Positions 48,924-56,681 of a stretch of DNA of 64,000 nt are shown here, piece after piece. The stretch is from Terriglobus albidus (lineage in GTDB: Bacteria; Acidobacteriota; Terriglobia; Terriglobales; Acidobacteriaceae), in assembly GCF_008000815.1 (NCBI RefSeq), contig NZ_CP042806.1, forward strand, positions 2,356,001 to 2,420,000, read 5' to 3'. The first letter of the stretch is position 1. Each line of letters begins with the position of its first letter. Under the pieces are notes generated by a model that worked only from the letters and a program-made list of their open reading frames with translations, made no database searches and was not told the origin of the DNA. Both the position numbers and the translations under genes were made by a program.

Positions 48924-50978
48924 TTATGGCTTGGCGGGTTCGCCGGCTCCGGGTTGCGCTTCGCCATAGGCGACCGGACCAGCTTCAGGCTCGATGCCTG
49001 CGTGTTTCATGACCTCCAGCGCCTCCTCAGGCCACTGACCGTTAGTGACCAGATGGTCGTTGAGGATCAGGTCGTTCTGATAGTTGGTCCACATGCCGCC
49101 GATCTTAGTACCGTCGTGCCAGTTCGAGTCCGCCGTGTTATCGGGCGAGATGCGGAGCGGGTAGGCGGCACGGACAGTGTTGATGTTCAGCCATTCGCTG
49201 TCGGTATCCTGCACGACGTTCCGGCGAACCGTGATGTAACGTGAACCTTCATCGAGATACAGGCCAATCATCTTGCTGTTGTCGAAGATGTAGTTTTCGG
49301 TGATGAGCGTTCCTGGACTGGCGGAGAGGTTATAGATGGCTCCTCCATCGTGGAAGAAGCGCTTGGCTCCATGGACACGATTGCCGGCTACAACGGTGTC
49401 ACGATGCGTGGTTGGGGTGGAGTAGACAAGGTTGGCCTTCCAGTCATAGCCATGCATCCGCACGCGGTAGTTGGGATTCCCCCCGGCATCGTGCATGCCC
49501 CAGCCGTAGCCGATGTCGATGGCGTCGTACGGAACCTCGGAGATGTCGTTGTGCAGAATGATGGCCTGTGTGATGTAGGTACTGAGGATTGCACTGTTGT
49601 CCCGGAAGGTCTTGCTGACCAGGCGAATGCGGTTGTTGCGGATGATGAGCTGGCGGTTGACCATCTCCGGACGCGGAGGATGGTGAGCATCGCGGCGAAC
49701 GCCACCGGCGAGGATGGCGCCTCCTCCGAGATCGGTGAAGACGTTTGCTGCCACCGTGACATCGCCGGTTCCGAGGCCAATGCCACTCAGCATGGCGTCA
49801 GCGTCGTTACCAATGCCCAGGGCATACTGGCCGAGATGCGCGAAGACATTGCTATCGAAAGTGATGCGTTCTGCCGCCGAGACCTGAACGCTTGCGGGCA
49901 TCTGTTGCCATTCGTTGCGCACGCTCTCGAACTCGGGGCAGCCGAACTTGCAGGTACCGAGCGGATCGGCAGGATAGGCAATGGCGCGGCCCGTCAGGTA
50001 CGAGCCGCTCTGTTGGCTGGCATAGCCCTCGGAAGAAGAGGGGCCCATCCAGGTAGTGTGCGAAAAGCGGATGCCGCGGAAGCTCAGATTTCTGACTGGT
50101 GTGTCATAGCTGCCGCTGATGGAGAGCAGTACCGTGAGCCGCGGAAGTTCGACATCGGCCTTGGCGAGATCAATGCCGGCTGCGGGTTTTAGATACAGCT
50201 TGCCCTGACGTGGATCGATGTACCACTGGCCAGGCTCGGAGAGAAAGGCGAATGCATTGCTGAGGTAGAGATGTGCAAGCTCCGGATGGTAGGGGAAGGC
50301 AAGGCTGTCGTATCCCCATAGGTTGTTATCCCAGGACGGCTGCTGCATGACGATCTTCATCCCGTCGATGCGCGCGACGGGAGAGAAGCGTTCGGTGAAG
50401 AAGCCGGTACCGCTGACGAGAATGCGGGATGGGTCGGGAAGAGCGGCCAGATAGTTGTATTTGGCGCCGCGCAACGTCAGCCCTTCGCGCGTAAACGTGA
50501 CATCGGCTCTCGGAAGCTCTACACGGGCTCGGGGCGCCAGATGGCCGTCTACCCAGAGATCGCTACTGTCGGTTCCAGCAGGTACATCGGCAACCCAGAT
50601 GTTTTTAGCGCGGTCAAAGACCTTCCATCCAGTGACGGCGATGCCGCCGGAGATTACGGGCCTTGCATCCTTGGCTGCGCGCCACACCACCTGATGGCCG
50701 TTCTGTCCGCCGTCCGCGGCATGGAAGATAAGTGGATTGGCGATGCGGTACATGCCATCGCTCAGTTCCGCCACGACGTCGTGTTGTCCGTTGATCTCTC
50801 GTATGGCAGCCTGTGCGCGTTCGAAGGTACGTAACGGCTTGCCGGCTGAGCCGTCGTTATCGTCGTTGCCATTCGGGGCAACGGAGAGAATGACGGCATC
50901 AGGAGCAAGCTTCTGAGCCAGGACAATGGGGGAGCCTGTGGTCAGCAACAGGGTGATGGCGGCTATCGTTCTGTGCAT
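48924..50978 (-). CDS. Secreted right-handed beta-helix glycosidase (GH141/GH120-like)
   Basis: 684 residues with a signal peptide (ITLLLTTGSPIVLAQ). The opening VAPNGNDDNDGSAGKPLRTFERAQAAI is the usual start of parallel beta-helix glycosidases of the GH120/GH141 type. Repeated helix rungs run to about residue 610 (for example FDSNVFAHLGQYALGIGND, VAGNRVHGAKRFFHDGGAIYN, TVRRNVVQDTDSEW). GH141 includes an alpha-L-fucosidase acting on rhamnogalacturonan II and a xylanase; GH120 is beta-xylosidase. Activity cannot be chosen from sequence alone. The start lies inside the end of the GH31 gene (16-base overlap), so the two are coupled. Confidence 0.72.
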   Translation of the reverse strand: MHRTIAAITLLLTTGSPIVLAQKLAPDAVILSVAPNGNDDNDGSAGKPLRTFERAQAAIREINGQHDVVAELSDGMYRIANPLIFHAADGGQNGHQVVWRAAKDARPVISGGIAVTGWKVFDRAKNIWVADVPAGTDSSDLWVDGHLAPRARVELPRADVTFTREGLTLRGAKYNYLAALPDPSRILVSGTGFFTERFSPVARIDGMKIVMQQPSWDNNLWGYDSLAFPYHPELAHLYLSNAFAFLSEPGQWYIDPRQGKLYLKPAAGIDLAKADVELPRLTVLLSISGSYDTPVRNLSFRGIRFSHTTWMGPSSSEGYASQQSGSYLTGRAIAYPADPLGTCKFGCPEFESVRNEWQQMPASVQVSAAERITFDSNVFAHLGQYALGIGNDADAMLSGIGLGTGDVTVAANVFTDLGGGAILAGGVRRDAHHPPRPEMVNRQLIIRNNRIRLVSKTFRDNSAILSTYITQAIILHNDISEVPYDAIDIGYGWGMHDAGGNPNYRVRMHGYDWKANLVYSTPTTHRDTVVAGNRVHGAKRFFHDGGAIYNLSASPGTLITENYIFDNSKMIGLYLDEGSRYITVRRNVVQDTDSEWLNINTVRAAYPLRISPDNTADSNWHDGTKIGGMWTNYQNDLILNDHLVTNGQWPEEALEVMKHAGIEPEAGPVAYGEAQPGAGEPAKP

Positions 50979-53431
50979 CGTATCCGGACCTCTGCGCCGT
51001 CGTAGCGCACTGTTTCTGTTTTCAAGCCTGTATCGGCGTAGATTTGAAACGTCAACTCGCGGGTGGCGGTCATCGTGGGGAATCTGCCCTCGCGGGGCAA
51101 AACGGTCAATTGCTGTTGCGACTCATCCCAGCGGAAGTGGATGAGGGCATACTCGCCGCGTTCGTAGGCGTAGCCATCACCCGCATCCTCATAGAGCGTG
51201 AAGATTGCATCGGCACCGGGATAGACATGGATGGTGTACGGTTCGTCTGGGAGCTGACTGGTGAACTGCCGCACCGGTCCCAGCACCAGGATCGAGCCGG
51301 AGCGGACAAAGACCGGGATGGTTTCAAGCGGTGCATCGGCGTTGACCCAAATCCCACCCGCATGCGGTATGCCTGTCCAGAAGTCGAACCAGTCAGACGA
51401 TACGGGCAGATAGGCTCTGCGGGTATGGCGGCGTCCTTCCAACGGCTGTGATGAGCGGCTGTAATACATCGGCTCTGTTACCGGTGCAATGAGAAGGGAA
51501 TCCCCAAGAAGGAAGGCATCGTCTACCTGTCGCGTAATGGGATCATCGGGGAACTCCAGCGCCAGTGGACGAAGCATGGGAGTTCCGGTGCGGCAGACCG
51601 CAGCCATCAGGGAATAGAGATGGGGTACAAGGCGAGAGCGCAGCCGGATGATGGCTGTCAGCGCGTCATAGAAAGACTCGCCTGGTTCACCGAACCGCCA
51701 AATCTCACGCGCGGCGTCGGTGCCGTGAGAGCGCATCATTGGGAGGAAGCAGGCGTACTGCATCCAGCGGACGTATAGCTCCCAGAATCCTTTATCGCGG
51801 CAGCCGATGTCTGCGGCATCCGGTTGCAGTGCATCCATGGGAGTGAGTCCACGGCAGCCGTCGTTGTAGTCACCTCGCCAGAACCAGAGCGCGGGATCGT
51901 TGGCGACGAAGAAGCCTCCCGCGTCGGTTGTCCAGAAGGGCTCTCCGGTCGCACAGAAGTTCAAGCCTTCAGGGATACAGCGCCGTAGCGCCTCCCATGT
52001 TCCGCAGATATCTCCGTTCCAGGTGACTGCGCCATAGCGATGCTGCCCCGCATAGGACGACCGCGTGAGGTTGAGTACGCGGCGATCTTCCGTGGCACTT
52101 CGCTGGCCATCGTAGATACCTTTCGAGTGCAGAAGAGAAAAGCTATTGATACGGGCTTCGTCGATGTATTTCTTTGCGGCATCAGTATTGATGCACAGTC
52201 GGGTATGCGGTTCGGGTTTTACAGCGCCCGCCCAGTCCGCTTCAAAGGGTTCAGTACAGTCGCACCACCATGCGTCGACGCCATGATCGAAGAGCCCGCG
52301 TTTCGCTTGCTGCCAATAGGTAGTTCGCGCCCTGGTGTCGAAGGCGTTGTAGGTAGACTGATTGCCGAGCATCTGGCCATTCTGCTGTAGCTCGATCTGG
52401 TTTTCGCATCCACCGGTCATGATGGGCCAGATGGAGACCATTAGCCGTACATCCATATCGTGCAGTGCCCGCGTCATGCCGGATGGATCGGGGAAACGGA
52501 TCGGATCAAAGCTCTTCTGGCCCCAGCCGGAGCCGTTAGGCCAGCTCTTCCAGTCCAGCACGATGCAGTCCAGCGGGATCTCGCGTCTGCGGTATTCGCC
52601 GGCGACGTCGAGGAGTTCCTCGGCATTGACGTAGCGCTCCTTGGACTGCACGTATCCAAGAGCCCACTTCGGCAGCATCGCCGGCTTGCCGGTGAGGGCA
52701 TAGTACTGTCCGTAGAGCGCTTCGAGCGTACTTCCGCAGAAGATGTAATAGTCCAGCTCGGCGACAGTATCTGCCCACCAGTAGGAGCCCAAGGCATCAT
52801 CGTGGAAGGTCATCAGTGATTCGCAGTCGAGCAGGACACCGTATCCGCGCGACGAGATCAGCACCGGGACGACCGCCTTCATATTCTGCTGATACAGCTC
52901 GCGGGATCTGCCGCGAAGGTTGCCATATCCTTCTTCGTGTGATCCCAGTCCGTACAGCGCCTCGTCTTCGACGAAGGAGAACTCCAGTTTGGCTTCGAAG
53001 GCTTCTCGGTCGAAGACGGCCTCGAAAGATTCCGCTGCTGCGCGCGCGCCGTCGATGCTTTGGCCGGTGGCGATCGATTGTGCAGCAGAGAAGAGATTGC
53101 GATAGACCTTTTTGCGCGTTAGCCATTTGCCACCCCGGTGTGGCTCCTTAAGTAGAACTCGGCCCTGGGAGTTCAGTACCGTGAGGGCTCCACTCGCTTT
53201 CGAAACTAAAACCTCGATTGCGCTTGTGGAGAGGCGATAAAGAGTCTGCGTCTCCTCAACATTGAAAGAGACATGCCCGCGGGCTATAACGATGGCGGAA
53301 GCTCGCTCGGTAAAGACACTGTCTTCCGTGTACGTGACACGGACCGTGGCTTCGGTCGGGAAGCAAAGCCGAAGGCGGCGGATTCCCGAGACAAAGATGG
53401 CATCGCCGTGATGCTGTTCAAACTGAAACAT
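50963..53431 (-). CDS. GH31 alpha-xylosidase/alpha-glucosidase, cytoplasmic
   Basis: 822 residues and no signal peptide. An N-terminal mutarotase-like beta-sandwich is followed by a barrel with PKWALGYVQSKERYVNAEELLDV. The nucleophile aspartate is in DAWWCDCTEPFEADW; further blocks are TWNGDICGTWEALR and FWTTDAGGFF. A DUF5110-like C-terminal domain follows. It most resembles the YicI-type alpha-xylosidases that cleave isoprimeverose-like disaccharides. Its gene overlaps the GPH symporter gene by one base, the same pairing as yicJ-yicI of E. coli, so imported alpha-xylosides are the likely substrate (inference). Confidence 0.87.
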   Translation of the reverse strand: MFQFEQHHGDAIFVSGIRRLRLCFPTEATVRVTYTEDSVFTERASAIVIARGHVSFNVEETQTLYRLSTSAIEVLVSKASGALTVLNSQGRVLLKEPHRGGKWLTRKKVYRNLFSAAQSIATGQSIDGARAAAESFEAVFDREAFEAKLEFSFVEDEALYGLGSHEEGYGNLRGRSRELYQQNMKAVVPVLISSRGYGVLLDCESLMTFHDDALGSYWWADTVAELDYYIFCGSTLEALYGQYYALTGKPAMLPKWALGYVQSKERYVNAEELLDVAGEYRRREIPLDCIVLDWKSWPNGSGWGQKSFDPIRFPDPSGMTRALHDMDVRLMVSIWPIMTGGCENQIELQQNGQMLGNQSTYNAFDTRARTTYWQQAKRGLFDHGVDAWWCDCTEPFEADWAGAVKPEPHTRLCINTDAAKKYIDEARINSFSLLHSKGIYDGQRSATEDRRVLNLTRSSYAGQHRYGAVTWNGDICGTWEALRRCIPEGLNFCATGEPFWTTDAGGFFVANDPALWFWRGDYNDGCRGLTPMDALQPDAADIGCRDKGFWELYVRWMQYACFLPMMRSHGTDAAREIWRFGEPGESFYDALTAIIRLRSRLVPHLYSLMAAVCRTGTPMLRPLALEFPDDPITRQVDDAFLLGDSLLIAPVTEPMYYSRSSQPLEGRRHTRRAYLPVSSDWFDFWTGIPHAGGIWVNADAPLETIPVFVRSGSILVLGPVRQFTSQLPDEPYTIHVYPGADAIFTLYEDAGDGYAYERGEYALIHFRWDESQQQLTVLPREGRFPTMTATRELTFQIYADTGLKTETVRYDGAEVRIRCTER

Positions 53432-54780
53432 CAGATACCCGCGCTCATGGCTACGGCGGCAGCGCGGCGCAGCTCGAGGTCTTTACGGATCTGCGGTTCC
53501 AGACGCTCATAACGCTGGTAGAACAGAACCGGAATGGTCGCTAGGGCATAGGCTACTGCCGGCAGCCAAATAAAGCTGAGGCTGATGCCGTGCAAAGACG
53601 CTGCTGTCTGCTGGGTGTGCGGGATGTAGTGATAACGGTCCAGAATCCAGGCAGGAAGAGCGCCGCCAAGGCCGCTGCCGGCTTTCAGGCAGAAGGAGAA
53701 GCCGATGGCGGTAAGAAAGCCGGTGGCCCGAATGCCGCACCGCCATTCGCCGTAGTCAACGCTGTCGGAAAGGATGGTGAAGGGCATCGCCATCGCCGCG
53801 CCGCTGGCAAAGAAACCCAGTCCCCAGCCTGTCAATATGAGCGGTACGGAATGTGCGCGTGCTCCCGCCGCAAGCAGAAGCTGTCCTGCGAAACAACCAA
53901 GCAGGCCTGCAGCCCACAAGTTGCGTTTCGATGTTTTGCGACAAAGCCACGGGAGCAGGAAGACGGTTCCCAGGGAGACAAAGTCCAGGCTGTTGGCGAT
54001 GGAGATGAGATCGCGGCGATGCAGTGTGTACTCAAAGAAGTAGGGTGCGGCCGAGATGCGGGCGATGAAGGCGATCCAGAAGAAGAGGCCGCTTGCGAAG
54101 GTGATCAGCCATGGATGATTGCCACGGATCGCGCGCAAGCTCTCGCGCAGGGCGATCTTCTTATGCTCCTCCACGACGGTCTCCCGCAGATTCCGAAAGG
54201 CAGTCAGATAAAGCAGCACGGAGCCGACGGCGTAGAGGGACATAACGATCAAAAATCCCCTACGGTCATTGCCGCCGCCAACGCGATCCACCAGGCGCAG
54301 AACGGTCAGGTTGACGAACAGCACAGCGAGCTTTGAGCCGAACATGCGGAAGGTGGTAAGCGTGACCCGCTCGCGGGATTCTGAAGTCAGCCCGGAGAGG
54401 ATCGATGTGACCGGAGTATTAATGCCCGTGTACAGGATGCTGCAGATGGCATACGTAACACCCGCGTAGACAACCTTCGCCGTTCCGCTGAGATGTGGCG
54501 TGAGGAAGGTAAGCACGCCGAAGATGGCGAACGGGCAGCACAGCCATAGGAACCACGGCCGGCTTTTGCCGAGCGGGCTATGAGTGCGGTCAAAGAGGAT
54601 GCCCCACAGTGGAGCGTCCACCGCATCCAGGCAGCGGGTTGCCAGCAGAATGGTTCCTGCAGCAGCCGCGGAGATGCCGTACACATCGGTATAGAACTTC
54701 AGCAGATAAAACGAGACGACGCAAAAGATGAGCTGGCCCGCAACTTCGCTGGCCGCATAACTTAGACGTGTCTTCAGCAC
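53431..54780 (-). CDS. GPH-family sugar:cation symporter (YicJ/XylP-like)
   Basis: 449 residues starting at a GTG, preceded by GGGGAGAAGG. About twelve membrane segments are present. ATRCLDAVDAPLWGILFDRTHSPLGKSRPW is the glycoside-pentoside-hexuronide signature loop, and LSDSVDYGEWRCGIRATGFL its counterpart in the second half. These carriers import glycosides with a cation. Together with the overlapping GH31 gene it suggests uptake and hydrolysis of an alpha-xyloside. Confidence 0.9.
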   Translation of the reverse strand: MLKTRLSYAASEVAGQLIFCVVSFYLLKFYTDVYGISAAAAGTILLATRCLDAVDAPLWGILFDRTHSPLGKSRPWFLWLCCPFAIFGVLTFLTPHLSGTAKVVYAGVTYAICSILYTGINTPVTSILSGLTSESRERVTLTTFRMFGSKLAVLFVNLTVLRLVDRVGGGNDRRGFLIVMSLYAVGSVLLYLTAFRNLRETVVEEHKKIALRESLRAIRGNHPWLITFASGLFFWIAFIARISAAPYFFEYTLHRRDLISIANSLDFVSLGTVFLLPWLCRKTSKRNLWAAGLLGCFAGQLLLAAGARAHSVPLILTGWGLGFFASGAAMAMPFTILSDSVDYGEWRCGIRATGFLTAIGFSFCLKAGSGLGGALPAWILDRYHYIPHTQQTAASLHGISLSFIWLPAVAYALATIPVLFYQRYERLEPQIRKDLELRRAAAVAMSAGI

Positions 54781-54812
54781 ACCCTTCTCCCCTTTCTTCT
54801 AGCGGCTACAAA

Positions 54813-54854
54813 GCATAAAGGCCGCTGACGGGGATTCGCCAGCGGCCTTTATGC
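54813..54854 (-). terminator. Terminator after the PhyH gene
   Basis: A 15-bp perfect stem GCATAAAGGCCGCTG/CAGCGGCCTTTATGC with a 12-base loop. It lies between the PhyH gene and the start of the downstream symporter gene. The uridine-rich side is inside the stem, so the termination strength is uncertain. Confidence 0.7.
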
Positions 54855-54860
54855 CGAGGA

Positions 54861-55691
54861 CTAAGCTACCTTTTCCTTCGATGGTTCGGGGAAGGGGCCG
54901 TATTGTTCCGCGGTATCGTCCGCGTGGTTATAGATGTTTTTGCCATCCTTCAGAAATGGAGTAGCCATGGCCCAGGGTTTGCCGTCCGGACGGTCGATCG
55001 GCGCCGCGCTGTACTGCGGCAGATAGATTCGCCGCATGTTGTCCGTCCTGTTCGGCCCGCTGCGGTGGAAGACATAGCTGTCGAAGGCGACGATGCTTCC
55101 GGCGGGCACGATGACTGCATCGCCGGGGTCGTTGCCGGTATAGCCGATCAGGTCGTTGGTCCCGTCTTCCTTGGTGTGGTCGATGATGCTGTGCTGGGTT
55201 CCGCCGCGCGAGTGCGGCAGCAGGTAGACGGTGCCGTTTTCTTCGCTGACGTCGTCCAGCGTGCACCAGCAGGTCACGTAGGGCTTGTGCTGGGTCGTGG
55301 GGTTGTACCACTTCACATAGCCGGAGTCCTGATGCCAGGCGAATTTCATGCCCTGCTCGGCGCCCTTGACCACCCATTGCTCATGGAATAGGTAAGCGTC
55401 AGGGCCGACCGTGGCCGCCGCTACCTGGGCCATCAAATCGCTGAAGACGAAACGCCACAGACGGGAGCTGAGACGGTAGCGGTTATTGATGAAGTATCTC
55501 TTGCCACGGTGGCTGATGTTTTCCGTCTGGACACCCTTGGCGTCCATCATGGAATCGTAGTAACCGAGGTAGTAAGAGCACTCCTCACGCAACATGCTCA
55601 GCATCTCCGGAGGAATGACTCCGGGCAGGATCATGTAGCCTTCTGTGCGGTACAGTTCGCGTTGTTGTTCCGTAATGATCGCCATACGCAT
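54861..55691 (-). CDS. Phytanoyl-CoA dioxygenase (PhyH)-family protein
   Basis: 276 residues; a start at 55685 is equally possible. The Fe(II) ligands are the HxD pair in FAWHQDSGYVKWY and the distal histidine in SYVFHRSGPNRTDNMRRIYL, whose arginine would bind 2-oxoglutarate. Such enzymes hydroxylate small molecules. Copies near polysaccharide loci in Acidobacteria and Planctomycetes have no settled substrate. It is divergent from an AraC-family regulator, which probably controls it. Confidence 0.85.
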   Translation of the reverse strand: MRMAIITEQQRELYRTEGYMILPGVIPPEMLSMLREECSYYLGYYDSMMDAKGVQTENISHRGKRYFINNRYRLSSRLWRFVFSDLMAQVAAATVGPDAYLFHEQWVVKGAEQGMKFAWHQDSGYVKWYNPTTQHKPYVTCWCTLDDVSEENGTVYLLPHSRGGTQHSIIDHTKEDGTNDLIGYTGNDPGDAVIVPAGSIVAFDSYVFHRSGPNRTDNMRRIYLPQYSAAPIDRPDGKPWAMATPFLKDGKNIYNHADDTAEQYGPFPEPSKEKVA

Positions 55692-55774
55692 TGCAATCTA
55701 CGTAGTAGAGCTTACCTTTGGCTTCTCATTTTTGAAATTAGTTGTTATCGTATTTTGTCGTAACGAGCACTGTC

Positions 55775-56590
55775 ATGCGCGAGCGCCTGCAAATTCGTCC
55801 GGAATTCGATGGAAACGTCTGGCTTTACCACAACCTGGGCTGGACCAACCGGCGGCACCACCATGCCGAGCTGGAGCTGAACATCGTCACCCGGGGAACG
55901 GGCAGCTATCTTCTGGGAAGCCGGAAATATCAGATTCGGAGCGGTGATCTGATCTGGCTATTCCCGGCCCAGGAGCATGTTCTCTTTGAAGAGTCGGCAG
56001 ATTTTGAGATGTGGATTGCGGTCTTCAAGCGTCGCGCCGTCAAACGTTTCGCAATCGACGAGTTCAGCGCCCCATTGCTGAAACTTACCCGCGAAGGCGA
56101 GTGCTGCCGCCGCCTGACATCGCAAGAATTGTCGCGCATGGAGGCCCATTGTGCCGATCTGCTGGCAGGAGCCAGGCAGCCTGGATTTCTGAATGCCGGC
56201 CTCAGCTATCTGCTGCTTTATGCCTGGCAGTGTTTTGAGCGGGCAGGCACGGTACCAGTACGCGACGTGCATCCCGCCGTGGAGCGAGCTGCCCACCTGC
56301 TGCGCGACGAGGACAATACCTTGAACCTCGATGAACTAGCGCGGCGGTCAGGGCTGTCGGCAGCACGGCTGAGCCGCCTGTTCAAGCAGCAGACCGGCTT
56401 TGCGATGGTGGACTTTCGCAATCGTCAGCGGATTGATCGTTTTCTCGATATCTATGGCAACGGGCAACGACAGACGATGCTCGACGCCGCCCTGGAGGCA
56501 GGATTCGGCAGCTATCCCCAGTTCCATCGCGTCTTCCGGAGAATTATGGGATGCGCTCCGGGGGAGTATCGCCGTGGCGATGCAAGCTGA
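55775..56590 (+). CDS. AraC-family transcriptional regulator
   Basis: 271 residues from the ATG at 55775; a TTG at 55742 would add eleven. An N-terminal cupin sensor domain carries HHHAELELNIVTRGTGSYL. Two helix-turn-helix motifs follow, LNLDELARRSGLSAARLSRLFKQQTG and MLDAALEAGFGSYPQFHRVFRRIMGCAPGEYRR. Such regulators usually activate sugar-use genes on binding a sugar. It is divergent from the PhyH gene with about 85 bases between starts and is a candidate regulator of the GPH/GH31 unit. Confidence 0.92.
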   Translation: MRERLQIRPEFDGNVWLYHNLGWTNRRHHHAELELNIVTRGTGSYLLGSRKYQIRSGDLIWLFPAQEHVLFEESADFEMWIAVFKRRAVKRFAIDEFSAPLLKLTREGECCRRLTSQELSRMEAHCADLLAGARQPGFLNAGLSYLLLYAWQCFERAGTVPVRDVHPAVERAAHLLRDEDNTLNLDELARRSGLSAARLSRLFKQQTGFAMVDFRNRQRIDRFLDIYGNGQRQTMLDAALEAGFGSYPQFHRVFRRIMGCAPGEYRRGDAS

Positions 56591-56681
56591 CAGGCAGGCA
56601 GCCAACGGTTGCTAACGGCATTTGCACTGTTCATCGTGATGGCCAAGCTGGCACAATGGTGCTGTCTGAACCAACCTTGCA

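Noticed and set aside
47810-48967. Minus-strand open frame of 385 codons
   Set aside because: It runs antisense to the isomerase-like gene and straight through palindromic element C; no family motif was seen.
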